From assembly GCA_946183415.1 (NCBI GenBank), contig CAMHAM010000001.1, forward strand, positions 62,001 through 126,000: a DNA stretch of 64,000 bases. The letters run 5' to 3'. Below the pieces are notes generated by a model. That model saw only the letters and a list, made by a program, of their open reading frames with translations, made no database searches and was not told the DNA's origin. Below are positions 35,706-44,497 of this stretch, in pieces. The stretch's first letter is position 1. Each line of letters begins with the position of its first letter. A program made the translations under genes and the position numbers. This stretch comes from an uncultured Prevotella sp. Its GTDB lineage: Bacteria; Bacteroidota; Bacteroidia; Bacteroidales; Bacteroidaceae.

Positions 35706-36977
35706 ATGAAAGTATTAATGTTTGGATGGGAGTATCCTCCTCACGTATTTGGTGGACTCGCCACTGCTAACTATGGAATCTCTGAGGGCCTGAAGGCTCA
35801 AGGTGATATCGAGACTGTGCTCTGCCTGCCTCATCCTTTCGGCGATGAGAGCCAGCATGCCTGCCGCATCGTTGCCATGAACGCCGTGCCCATTGCCTGG
35901 CGTGACGTCGACTATGACTATGTCAAGCAGCGTGTGGGCAACATTATGGACCCTGACTATTATTTCAAGCTCCGCGAGCATATCTATGCCGACTTCAACT
36001 ACATGAATGTCAACGATCTCGGTGCCATGGAGTTTGCGGGAGGCTATCCCGGCAATTTGCACGAGGAAATCAACAACTACTCGATCATCGCTGGCCAGGT
36101 GGCCCGGGCCGAGGAGTTCGACATCATTCATGCGCACGACTGGCTGACCTTCCCTGCCGGCATCCACGCTAAGCAGGTCAGCGGCAAACCGCTCTGCATT
36201 CATGTCCACGCTACCGACTTCGACCGCTCTCGTGGCAAGGTGAACCCGACGGTCTACTCGATTGAGAAGAACGGCATGGACTGGGCCGACTGCATCATGT
36301 GTGTGTCGGAGCTGACCCGTCAGACGGTTATCAATCAGTACCACCAGGATCCGCGTAAGTGCTTCACCGTGCATAATGCCGTATATCCCCTGCCCGAGGA
36401 GTATCAGGCTATACCGCGCCCCGACCATACGGGCAAGGAGAAGGTGGTTACCTTCCTGGGCCGCATCACGATGCAGAAAGGTCCTGAGTACTTTGTCGAG
36501 GCCGCTACGATGGTGCTCCACCGCACGCGCAATGTCCGCTTCTGCATGGCCGGTTCGGGCGATATGATGGATGCGATGATCCATCTGGCAGCCGAGCGCG
36601 GTATTGCAGACCGATTCCATTTCCCGGGCTTCATGCGCGGCAAGCAGGTCTATGAGTGCCTCAAAGACTCTGATGTATACGTTATGCCTTCCGTTTCCGA
36701 GCCTTTCGGAATATCTCCGCTGGAGGCCATGCAGTGCGGTACGCCTTCTATCATCTCGAAGCAGTCGGGCTGTGCTGAGATTCTCGACAACTGTATCAAG
36801 GTTGACTACTGGGACATCCACGCCTTGGCCGATGCCATCTATTCGATCTGCCACAACGAGTCGCTCTTCCAGTATCTCAAGGATGAGGGCAAGCGCGAGG
36901 TTGACCAGATTACGTGGGAGAAGGTGGGCACCTGGATTCGCACACTCTATCGCCGCACCCTCGGATGGGAACAGTAA
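35706..36977 (+). CDS. Glycosyltransferase family 4, glycogen-synthase-like
   Basis: A 423-residue GT-B enzyme. It begins KVLMFGWEYPPHVFGGLATA, typical of starch and glycogen synthase-like GT4 or GT5 proteins, and has IIHAHDWLTFPAG and the C-terminal EPFGISPLEAMQCGTPSI acidic motif that binds the nucleotide sugar. In Bacteroidales this gene stands between the debranching enzyme and GH57 and is thought to make or extend glycogen. Donor specificity (ADP- or UDP-glucose) cannot be read here. Confidence 0.88.
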   Translation: MKVLMFGWEYPPHVFGGLATANYGISEGLKAQGDIETVLCLPHPFGDESQHACRIVAMNAVPIAWRDVDYDYVKQRVGNIMDPDYYFKLREHIYADFNYMNVNDLGAMEFAGGYPGNLHEEINNYSIIAGQVARAEEFDIIHAHDWLTFPAGIHAKQVSGKPLCIHVHATDFDRSRGKVNPTVYSIEKNGMDWADCIMCVSELTRQTVINQYHQDPRKCFTVHNAVYPLPEEYQAIPRPDHTGKEKVVTFLGRITMQKGPEYFVEAATMVLHRTRNVRFCMAGSGDMMDAMIHLAAERGIADRFHFPGFMRGKQVYECLKDSDVYVMPSVSEPFGISPLEAMQCGTPSIISKQSGCAEILDNCIKVDYWDIHALADAIYSICHNESLFQYLKDEGKREVDQITWEKVGTWIRTLYRRTLGWEQ

Positions 36978-37013
36978 ACTAATTAAGAATTAAGAATATA
37001 AGAGTTAAGAGTT

Positions 37014-38387
37014 ATGAAAACAATTTGTTTATATTTCGAAATACATCAGATTATTCATCTGAAGCGCTACCGTTTCTTCGACATCGGTACCGATCATTAT
37101 TACTATGATGACTACGAGAATGAGCGTAGTATCACCGACATCGCTAACCGCAGCTACATGCCCGCCCTGAACACGCTCCACGACATGATTAAGGAGAATG
37201 GCAACTACTTCAAGGTGGCCTTCTCACTGTCGGGAACAGGCATCGAGCAGCTTGAGATGCATGCGCCGCAGGTCATCGAGAAACTGCAGGAAATGAATGA
37301 GACCGGTTGCGTGGAGTTCCTCGCCGAGCCTTACAGCCACGGCCTTTCCTCACTGGCCAACAACGAGAAGCACGAGGAGACCTTCGCCCGCGACGTGAAG
37401 AAGCAGGCCGACAAGATCGAGGAACTCTTCGGCAAGCGTCCCACCGTGGCCCGTAACTCATCTCTCATCTATAGCGACGACATTGGAGCACAGATTGCTG
37501 CCATGGGCTTCAAGGGTATGCTCACCGAGGGTGCCAAGCACGTACTCGGCTGGAAGTCGCCCCATTACGTATACCACTGCAATCAGGCTCCCAACCTGAA
37601 GCTGCTGTTGCGCGACGTGGAACTCTCCGACGATATCTCTCTGCGCTTCAACAACTCCGAGTGGGACGGCTATCCTCTCTTCGCCGATGCCTATATCGAC
37701 CGCATCGCCCGTATGCCCGAGGAAGAGCAGATCATCAACATCTTCATGGAACTGTCGGCCCTGGGTATTGCTCAGCCACTCAGCTCTAACATCCTCAACT
37801 TCATCCATGCGCTGCCTGCCTGCGCCAAGGCCAAGGGCATCAACTTCATGACTCCGACGGAGATCTGCAAGGCCTGCAAGAGCGTCAGCCAGCTCGACGT
37901 GCCCGATACCCTCTCTTGGGTTGACGAGGAGCGCGACGTCAGCTGCTGGCTTGGCAACGCCATGCAGCACGAGGCCTTCAACAAGCTCTACTCTGTGGCC
38001 GATCGTCTGCTCATTGCCAACGATCCCCGCATCAATCAGGACTGGGACTATCTGCAGGCTTCCAACAACTTCCGCTTCATGACCACCAAGCCCTCGAACG
38101 TGGGTCTCGATCGTGGTATCTACAGCGGACCGTTTGATGCCTTCACCAACTACATGAACATTCTCGGTGACTTCATCAACAGGGTGAACGCCCTCTATCC
38201 GCTCGATATTGACAACGACGAGCTTGAGAGCTTGCTCACCACCATCAAGAACCAGGGTGACGAAATTGAGATGAAGGACAAGGAGATTACCCGTCTGAAG
38301 GCTCGTCTCGAGAAACTTGAGCCGAAGGCAAAGGCTCCGAAAGCAGAGAAGAAACCTGCTGCCAAGAAGAAGGCTGCAGAGAAGTAA
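37014..38387 (+). CDS. Glycoside hydrolase family 57 alpha-amylase-like enzyme
   Basis: A 457-residue GH57 protein beginning KTICLYFEIHQ(I)IHLKRY, the family's first conserved region (YFEIHQP.RL). EFLAEPYSHGL near residue 103 is the second region; in GH57 the nucleophile Glu and catalytic Asp lie in later regions. Residues about 415-457 are a charged helix with a Lys/Ala tail (KAPKAEKKPAAKKKAAEK), which may bind a polymer or be disordered. It likely cuts alpha-1,4 bonds in stored glycogen in the cytoplasm, since no signal peptide is present. Confidence 0.9.
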   Translation: MKTICLYFEIHQIIHLKRYRFFDIGTDHYYYDDYENERSITDIANRSYMPALNTLHDMIKENGNYFKVAFSLSGTGIEQLEMHAPQVIEKLQEMNETGCVEFLAEPYSHGLSSLANNEKHEETFARDVKKQADKIEELFGKRPTVARNSSLIYSDDIGAQIAAMGFKGMLTEGAKHVLGWKSPHYVYHCNQAPNLKLLLRDVELSDDISLRFNNSEWDGYPLFADAYIDRIARMPEEEQIINIFMELSALGIAQPLSSNILNFIHALPACAKAKGINFMTPTEICKACKSVSQLDVPDTLSWVDEERDVSCWLGNAMQHEAFNKLYSVADRLLIANDPRINQDWDYLQASNNFRFMTTKPSNVGLDRGIYSGPFDAFTNYMNILGDFINRVNALYPLDIDNDELESLLTTIKNQGDEIEMKDKEITRLKARLEKLEPKAKAPKAEKKPAAKKKAAEK

Positions 38388-38416
38388 TTCGTCTTCTCCA
38401 AGTATTTTCTCTCATA

Positions 38417-38456
38417 TAGGTGCGTGTATCTTTAGGGATGCACGCACCTAATTTTA
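38417..38456 (+). terminator. Terminator of the glycogen cluster
   Basis: A perfect 10-bp stem (38417-38426 with 38441-38450) is followed by ATTTTATT, 30 nt after the GH57 stop. Confidence 0.8.
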
Positions 38457-38491
38457 TTCGCCCCTATTACCATTTTTATTCAACTAATTAC

Positions 38492-38818
38492 GGCTCAGTT
38501 CGAAAAGCCTGTTGAATTCTATCAGTATACTGCGCGCGTATTGTATTGAATACGCATAAAAGACGCGACCCTTCCGACCCTTGTGACCCCTAACCGCCTT
38601 TTACGGGATGACACAAGGGGCAGAAGGGTCACGTCTTTCTGCTATATGACTACTATAGGAGAAATAGTAGTGACGATTCCATATTCAGATGAAGACTTTC
38701 TGCTTCCAGATACAATAGTCGTAGCAAAAATTCCGTCCATTGTATTTTTAGTTCCAAGGGTTGGAATTATACCTGCAATGTTTGCTTGACTCTTTCAACA
38801 GGCTTTTCGGACTGAGCC
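38492..38818. repeat. 327-bp element with 25-bp terminal inverted repeats (MITE-like)
   Basis: Arms at 38492-38516 and 38794-38818 match at 24 of 25 positions as inverted repeats. Inside, a second near-perfect inverted repeat spans about 38558-38637 (roughly 27-nt arms). The element carries no transposase gene. A 68-codon open frame inside it (38583-38789) shows no sign of being a gene. It fills most of the gap between the glycogen cluster and glnN and looks like a non-autonomous mobile element. Target-site duplication could not be confirmed by eye. Confidence 0.6.
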
Positions 38819-38854
38819 AGAACAACTACTGGCAGTTCCTGGGCAACGTGATGC

Positions 38855-41077
38855 CTAACGGATGAACAGCAGCTCGCGGTATTTTGGGAGTGACCAGAGA
38901 CCGTCTTCGACAATCATCTCGAGCTGATCGGTCTCATAGCGGATGGCCACCATCTTCGGACATACGGTATCGTGATAGGCGATGGCGCGCTCGTGGATGT
39001 TGTAGATGCGGTTAGCCACGCGACGAGCCTCTGTGAGATCCTCGACAAGCTGTTCGATGCGCTCCGTACGCTCGGCAATCTCTTGGATGAGCTTCATATT
39101 ACGTGCTGAGAGGCGGTTGGCTTCGTCCTCGGGGAAGACATCCTTCATGCCCTGTACGTTCTTGATGAGCTGCGACTGGTAGTGGGTAGAGACAGGGATG
39201 ATGTGATTCATCGAGAGGTCGCCCATCACGCGAGCCTCTATCTGTACCGTCTTCACATAAGTTTCCCATTTTACCTCGTTACGAGCTTCGAGCTCCTTAC
39301 GGTTCATGACCTTGGTGGTCTCAAACATGCGGACGCTGGAATCGTCGAGATAGTGCTCGATAATCTTCGGACATGACTTCTCTACATCGAGTCCGCGACG
39401 CGCAGCTTCCTTCACCCATTCGTCGCTATAGCCGTTGCCATCGAAACGGATGGGCTTGCAGGTCTTGATGTCTTCGCGCAGTACATCGATGATGGCCGAC
39501 AGCTTGGCCTCGCCCTTTGCCATGCGTTTGTCGACACGTTTCTTGAAATCCTGAAGGGCTTCTGCCATAGACGAGTTAAGGACAATCATCGCTGAGGCAC
39601 AGTTGGCTGACGAGCCTGGTGCACGGAACTCAAAACGATTACCCGTAAAGGCGAAGGGCGATGTGCGGTTGCGGTCGGTATTGTCGATGATGAGGTCGGG
39701 AATCTGTGGAATATCGATTTCCATACCTCGCTTGCCCTTGAGGGTGAACAGATCCTCTTTGTCGCTCTGCTCGATGTGATCGAGAAGTTCGGTGAGCTGT
39801 TTGCCCAGGAACGAACTGATGATTGATGGTGGCGCCTCGTTGCCACCCAGGCGGTGGTCGTTGGTAGCACTCACGATAGATGCCTTCAGCAGACCGTTGT
39901 GGCGATAGACTGCCATCAATGTCTCGACGATGAAGGTGACGAAGCGCAGGTTCTCCTCAGGTGTCTTGCCTGGGGCGTGGAGCAGGATACTGTTCTCATT
40001 GGGCGAAGCGCCTGGGATAGCACGCTCGGCAGTGAGACTCCAGTTATTATGCTTTCCTGAGCCGTTGATGCCATCGAAAGGTTTCTCGTGGAGCAGCACG
40101 CGGAACCCGTGGTTACGGGCCACGCGCTTCATGAGTGACATCAGGAGCATGTTATGGTCGACGGCGAGGTTACACTCCTCAAAGATCGGGGCCAGTTCGA
40201 ACTGGTTGGGAGCCACCTCGTTGTGTCGCGTCTTACAGGGAATGGCCAACTCGAGGGCCTGAATCTCCAGATCCTTCATGAAAGCCTGCACGCGGTCGGG
40301 GATGGTGCCGAAATAGTGGTCGTCCATCTGCTGGTTCTTCGCACTCTCGTGACCCATCAGCGTGCGACCTGTCATCAAGAGGTCGGGGCGGGCAGAGTAG
40401 AGACCTTCGTCGACGAGGAAATACTCCTGCTCCCATCCGAGGTTGACGCGCACTTTCTTCACGTTGTCGTAGAAATACTGACAGACGTCGGTAGCGGCCT
40501 TGTTCAGGGCGTGTATAGAACGTAGCAGCGGTGCCTTATAGTCGAGCGCCTCGCCTGTATAGGCGATGAAAATGGTGGGGATACAGAGTGTGTCGTCGAT
40601 GATAAAGACAGGCGACGTGGGATCCCAAGCAGAGTAGCCGCGAGCCTCGAAGGTGTTACGGATACCGCCGTTAGGGAAACTTGAGGCGTCGGGCTCCTGC
40701 TGTACGAGCAGTTTCCCTGAGAACATCTCAATCATCCCCCCCTTGCCGTCATGCTCGACGAAGGCGTCGTGTTTCTCGGCAGTGCCTTCAGTCAATGGCT
40801 GGAACCAGTGAGTATAGTGGGTGACACCCATTTCGAGCGCCCACTGCTTCATGCCTAAGGCGACGGCATCGGCAATAGAACGGTCGAGACGGGCACCATT
40901 GTCCATCACGTCGATCAACTTGGCATAGACATCTGCAGGCAGATACTTATACATCTTTTGACGAGTAAACACATACTTGCCGAAATACTCTGAGGGACGT
41001 TCGGAGGGTGTTGGCACCTCTACGGCCTTTTTCTTGAAGGCTTCCTCTACGACTTGGAATCTAAGTAAGTTTGACAT
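38855..41077 (-). CDS. glnN: Glutamine synthetase type III
   Basis: A 740-residue GSIII, the large dodecameric form typical of Bacteroidetes, which makes glutamine from glutamate, ammonia and ATP. Motifs: FEARGYSAWDPTSPVFI, the glutamate/ammonia site segment NQFELAPIFEE, and GINGSGKHNNWSL, the GSIII form of the ATP-binding region. The C-terminal part (about 590-740) is helical. It is the last gene of a minus-strand run starting with aguA. The length is normal for GSIII. Confidence 0.95.
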   Translation of the reverse strand: MSNLLRFQVVEEAFKKKAVEVPTPSERPSEYFGKYVFTRQKMYKYLPADVYAKLIDVMDNGARLDRSIADAVALGMKQWALEMGVTHYTHWFQPLTEGTAEKHDAFVEHDGKGGMIEMFSGKLLVQQEPDASSFPNGGIRNTFEARGYSAWDPTSPVFIIDDTLCIPTIFIAYTGEALDYKAPLLRSIHALNKAATDVCQYFYDNVKKVRVNLGWEQEYFLVDEGLYSARPDLLMTGRTLMGHESAKNQQMDDHYFGTIPDRVQAFMKDLEIQALELAIPCKTRHNEVAPNQFELAPIFEECNLAVDHNMLLMSLMKRVARNHGFRVLLHEKPFDGINGSGKHNNWSLTAERAIPGASPNENSILLHAPGKTPEENLRFVTFIVETLMAVYRHNGLLKASIVSATNDHRLGGNEAPPSIISSFLGKQLTELLDHIEQSDKEDLFTLKGKRGMEIDIPQIPDLIIDNTDRNRTSPFAFTGNRFEFRAPGSSANCASAMIVLNSSMAEALQDFKKRVDKRMAKGEAKLSAIIDVLREDIKTCKPIRFDGNGYSDEWVKEAARRGLDVEKSCPKIIEHYLDDSSVRMFETTKVMNRKELEARNEVKWETYVKTVQIEARVMGDLSMNHIIPVSTHYQSQLIKNVQGMKDVFPEDEANRLSARNMKLIQEIAERTERIEQLVEDLTEARRVANRIYNIHERAIAYHDTVCPKMVAIRYETDQLEMIVEDGLWSLPKYRELLFIR

Positions 41078-41099
41078 ATATTTTAGTTTTTTGAAGTTT

Positions 41100-41888
41100 T
41101 CATAAGGTTGCCAGACTGATGCCCATCAGGATGCGGGCGTTGCCGGCAGCTGGGTTGGCGTGTACCTCGACGAACACGGGGAGCTTGAAGGTGCGATTCA
41201 GCGGGAAACACTTTGTGGCGCGCAGCGAGGCCATGCAGACACCGAAGCCGCCAGCGTAGAAGTAGCCCTTATAGCTCCCCACGATCGGGTGGCCTGAGTC
41301 GTCGACATCGTCATAGAGGATTTCGATGCCGGAACTCTCGTAGGGGCAGACACCGAGGCGGACATCCCAGTCGAGGTCGAAGTATCTGAAGGGTACGGCA
41401 AGCTCAACGAACGATGAGTAAGCTCGCTTGCCGTCGACCCTGAAGTCGTTGCCGGCAAAGATGGTGCGCCAGGTGAGTGAGCCGTATTTGCACTCATAGC
41501 CAATCTCGCCTTCAATCTGATGCCCGCTGGTCAGACTGTTGTGGGAGAAGTAGCGGCTGTCGATGGTGCCTTCAGCCCACATGTCGCTGATACCGATGTT
41601 GAATCCTTTATAGCGGTAGTTGAGGTGTATGTCGAGCTCTTCGAGATCTTCGCTCCTGAAGCCTGTGCTGCCTTCGAGGTTGAGGTCGAACCCTTTCCAG
41701 GTGATACCTATCTCTGGCTGGAAGCATACGTTGCCGAGGTCTTGGCCGCGCCACATGTAGTGACTGACGATGGCGGCATCGAGGTAAGGCTCGGGCTTAT
41801 CCTGAGCCAAGGCGGTGAATAGCGAGCAGAAGGTGAGCAATAGGCTGCACATCACCCTGCGAAATAATAGATTACTTTTCTTTATCAT
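41100..41888 (-). CDS. Secreted, outer-membrane-barrel-like protein
   Basis: A 262-residue protein with a signal peptide (SNLLFRRVMCSLLLTFCSLF up to ALAQ). The rest alternates amphipathic strands (AAIVSHYMWRGQDLGNVCFQ, NLEGSTGFRSEDLEELDIHL, KLPVFVEVHANPAAGNARIL) and looks like a small 10- or 12-stranded barrel, reminiscent of the TorF or MipA-like barrels. It lies between aguB and glnN with 14- and 22-nt gaps. A role in taking up the operon's substrate is possible but unproven. Confidence 0.65.
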   Translation of the reverse strand: MIKKSNLLFRRVMCSLLLTFCSLFTALAQDKPEPYLDAAIVSHYMWRGQDLGNVCFQPEIGITWKGFDLNLEGSTGFRSEDLEELDIHLNYRYKGFNIGISDMWAEGTIDSRYFSHNSLTSGHQIEGEIGYECKYGSLTWRTIFAGNDFRVDGKRAYSSFVELAVPFRYFDLDWDVRLGVCPYESSGIEILYDDVDDSGHPIVGSYKGYFYAGGFGVCMASLRATKCFPLNRTFKLPVFVEVHANPAAGNARILMGISLATL

Positions 41889-41902
41889 CTGTAAACTTCC
41901 AA

Positions 41903-42787
41903 TTAATCAATAAACCTACTTGTGATATTTGTATAAGCGTCGATGCGACGGTCGCGCAGGAAAGGCCACCAACGGCGTACCTGCTCCGAATGGTCGAGGT
42001 CGATCTCTACGATGATGCTCTCTTCCTCGTCGGTCGAGGCTTCGTAGATGAGTTCGCCCTGAGGGCCAGCTACGAACGAGGTGCCCCAGAATTGGATGCC
42101 ATTCGTCTGCCTGGAAGGGTCGGGCTCGTAGCCCACACGGTTGACGGTGACGACGGGTAGCCCGTTGGCTACGGCATGTCCTCGCTGTACGGTCTGCCAG
42201 GCCATACGTTGGCGCTGCTGCTCCTCGGGCGTGTCGCTCGACTCATAGCCGATGGCTGTGGGGTAGATGAGCATCTCAGCCCCCTGCAGGACCATCAGGC
42301 GTGCTGCCTCGGGATACCACTGATCCCAGCAAACGAGCACCCCCAGTCGGCCCACCGATGTCTGTATCGGGTGGAAGCCCAAGTCGCCCGGCGTGAAGTA
42401 GAATTTCTCGTAGTAGGCGGGATCGTCGGGGATGTGCATCTTACGGTAGATGCCTGCGACGGAGCCGTCGCTCTCTAGCACGACGGCCGTATTGTGATAG
42501 AGTCCAGGTGCGCGCTTCTCGAAGAGGGAGGCGACGATGACCACACCGAATTGTTTGGCCAGTTCTCCAAAGAGTTTCGTTGATGGCCCGGGGATAGGTT
42601 CGGCAAGATCGAAATTGTCTACGTTTTCTGTCTGGCAGAAATAGAGTGAGTTGTGCAACTCCTGGAGCACGATGAGCTGTGCGCCTCGCTTCGCCAGGTC
42701 GCTGATGCCCTCTGCCAGTCGAAGAATGTTGTTACGGGTGTCAGCAGTGTTATGCTGCTGCAGGAAGCCTATCTTTAGTTCTCTCAT
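41903..42787 (-). CDS. aguB: N-carbamoylputrescine amidase
   Basis: A 294-residue nitrilase-superfamily enzyme that hydrolyses N-carbamoylputrescine to putrescine, ammonia and carbon dioxide. The catalytic Glu lies in VLQELHNSLYF, Lys in YRKMHIPDDP, and Cys in VCWDQWYPEAARL. The match in length and the neighbouring agmatine deiminase support this substrate over other nitrilases. It is cytoplasmic. It starts 21 nt after aguA. Confidence 0.93.
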   Translation of the reverse strand: MRELKIGFLQQHNTADTRNNILRLAEGISDLAKRGAQLIVLQELHNSLYFCQTENVDNFDLAEPIPGPSTKLFGELAKQFGVVIVASLFEKRAPGLYHNTAVVLESDGSVAGIYRKMHIPDDPAYYEKFYFTPGDLGFHPIQTSVGRLGVLVCWDQWYPEAARLMVLQGAEMLIYPTAIGYESSDTPEEQQRQRMAWQTVQRGHAVANGLPVVTVNRVGYEPDPSRQTNGIQFWGTSFVAGPQGELIYEASTDEEESIIVEIDLDHSEQVRRWWPFLRDRRIDAYTNITSRFID

Positions 42788-42808
42788 TTTCTTTCACTTT
42801 TCATTTTG

Positions 42809-43792
42809 TTATTTTTTCATTTCCAAAGGAAACTGCATGGTGCAGCAGTGGAGCGACCCGTGCTGCTTGATGACGCTCCTGCAGTCTATCCCCACGATTT
42901 CCCTCCCTGGGAATACATTGCCAATCAGGCGAAGCGCTTCTTCATCCAAATCGGGCTGTCCGTAGGTCGGACAGAGTACAGCACCGTTGACGATGAGGAA
43001 GTTGGCATAGGTGGCAGGCAGGCGCTCGCCGTTGTCGCAGATGGGGCGGGGCATAGGCAACTTGACCAGCCGATAGGGCTTGCCCTCAAGCGTGCGGAAG
43101 GTTCTCAGCTGCTCTTCCATCAGCCGCAGCTCCTCGTACTGCTCGTCCTCGGGCTCGTCGCAGCCGACATACAATAAGGTGTCGTCGGGACAGATGCGCA
43201 CCAGCGTGTCGATATGCCCGTCGGTATCATCGCCGGTCAGCTGCCCGTGGTCTATCCACAGGATGCGCTCAGCATGGAGTTCGCGCTTCAGCCGCTCTTC
43301 GATCTGTGCTTTCGTCATGGGCTGGTTGCGATGGGGAGCCAACAGGCAGCAGGAGGTGGTGAACACCGTACCGCGTCCGTCGCTCTCGATCGAGCCGCCT
43401 TCGAGCACAAAGTCGAGACAGTCGACATATTCGCCTTTCACCTCCCCTTTGTCATAGAGGCGGCGGTTGATGGCGTTATCGAGTTCAGCAGGGAACTTCT
43501 CGCCCCAGCCGTTGAAGCAGAAGTCGAGTAGTCGCACATGTCCTTCATCGTCAACGAGTGTGATAAACCCATGATCACGGGCCCAAGTGTCGTTGCTGGG
43601 CTGTCCGGCGATGAGCAGATGTTCGCGCTTACGGATTTCGCGAGCCATTTCCTCATAGGTGTCAGTAATCTCCTGGAGCATGGGCGCCCAGTCGGTACCT
43701 GAGTGTGGCCAGGTTAGTTGCACGCCCCATTGCGGCTCCCATTCTGCAGGCAGGCGCCACCTTGATGATTGCTGTTGATTGTTGAAACTCAT
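42809..43792 (-). CDS. aguA: Agmatine deiminase
   Basis: About 327 residues from the ATG at 43792 (MSFNNQQQSSRWRLPAEWEP); a frame starting at 43870 would run through the promoter region and is rejected. Motifs: LPAEWEPQWGVQLTWPH, VDCLDFVLEGGSIESDG-like GGSIE, THIDTLVR-like GHIDTLVRI, and the catalytic Cys in LHCCTMQFP. It converts agmatine to N-carbamoylputrescine and ammonia. It is the first gene of the four-gene agu-glnN run. Confidence 0.93.
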   Translation of the reverse strand: MSFNNQQQSSRWRLPAEWEPQWGVQLTWPHSGTDWAPMLQEITDTYEEMAREIRKREHLLIAGQPSNDTWARDHGFITLVDDEGHVRLLDFCFNGWGEKFPAELDNAINRRLYDKGEVKGEYVDCLDFVLEGGSIESDGRGTVFTTSCCLLAPHRNQPMTKAQIEERLKRELHAERILWIDHGQLTGDDTDGHIDTLVRICPDDTLLYVGCDEPEDEQYEELRLMEEQLRTFRTLEGKPYRLVKLPMPRPICDNGERLPATYANFLIVNGAVLCPTYGQPDLDEEALRLIGNVFPGREIVGIDCRSVIKQHGSLHCCTMQFPLEMKK

Positions 43793-43801
43793 AATTTTGG
43801 C

Positions 43802-43810
43802 GCAAAGGTA
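43802..43810 (-). promoter_or_regulatory. -7 element of the aguA run
   Basis: On the minus strand TACCTTTGC lies 10 nt before the aguA start, predicting an almost leaderless message. Confidence 0.6.
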
Positions 43811-43853
43811 CGAAAAAAAGCACAAAAACTGATGGTGAATAGAGTTTTTTTTG

Positions 43854-43862
43854 TACTTTTGC
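43854..43862 (+). promoter_or_regulatory. -7 element of the ABC gene pair
   Basis: TACTTTTGC lies 14 nt before the start at 43876, in the intergenic space shared with the divergent aguA promoter. Confidence 0.55.
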
Positions 43863-43875
43863 AAAAACAAAGACG

Positions 43876-44475
43876 ATGATTGAGGTAAAAGATGCTACGA
43901 TTGCCGTTGGCGGGAAGACGCTGGCAGAGGGGCTTTCCTTTATGGCAAAGGACGGTCAACTTACCTGTATTACAGGTGCGGAAGGGGTGGGGAAGACCAC
44001 GCTTCTGCGCACACTGATTGGCTTTCTGCCTGTCGCTCAGGGCTTTGTCAGTGTCGACGGAGAACTGCTGACAGTCGATTCTGCTCAGGCCTTCCGCTCT
44101 CTGATGATTTATCTGCCACAGGAGATGAGGTTGCTTGCCCATCAGCTCAATCAGCCTTCTTGGCCTGAAAGCGAGGCAGATGAATATGCCGTCTGGAATC
44201 AGTTGCTGCCTCGTGCCTGTCAGCAAGAACAGCCTGAGCCCCTTGCCCCTGAGAAGATTTTTCGTCTGGTGGAAAAGACGCTCAGCGAGGGTCGCGACAG
44301 ACGGATCATCATCGCCGACGAACCTGCTGCCTTTCTCCCAACAGACCTGACGCTGCGCATGCTCGAACTGTTGCGCCGTGAAGCTGCTGAGGGTAAGACG
44401 GTCCTGATAGCCAGTCGCAAGCCTCAGATGATCGAGTATGCCAACCAGGTGATTGAAATGAGGAGTGTGGAGTGA
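43876..44475 (+). CDS. ABC transporter ATP-binding protein, FetA-like
   Basis: A 199-residue ATPase with Walker A GAEGVGKTT (residues 37-45) and Walker B RIIIADEPAAF. The signature motif is degenerate: the usual LSGGQ before Walker B appears as TLSEGRDR, which is unusual. Q-loop YLPQEMR is present. It is paired with a UPF0014-type permease 22 nt downstream. Such pairs resemble E. coli FetAB, which exports iron. Substrate here is unknown. Confidence 0.8.
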   Translation: MIEVKDATIAVGGKTLAEGLSFMAKDGQLTCITGAEGVGKTTLLRTLIGFLPVAQGFVSVDGELLTVDSAQAFRSLMIYLPQEMRLLAHQLNQPSWPESEADEYAVWNQLLPRACQQEQPEPLAPEKIFRLVEKTLSEGRDRRIIIADEPAAFLPTDLTLRMLELLRREAAEGKTVLIASRKPQMIEYANQVIEMRSVE

Positions 44476-44497
44476 GGAGTGAGAAATAAATAAGAAT

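Noticed and set aside
38583..38789. 68-codon frame inside the inverted-repeat element
   Set aside because: No start context, no homology seen, and it crosses one arm of the inner hairpin.
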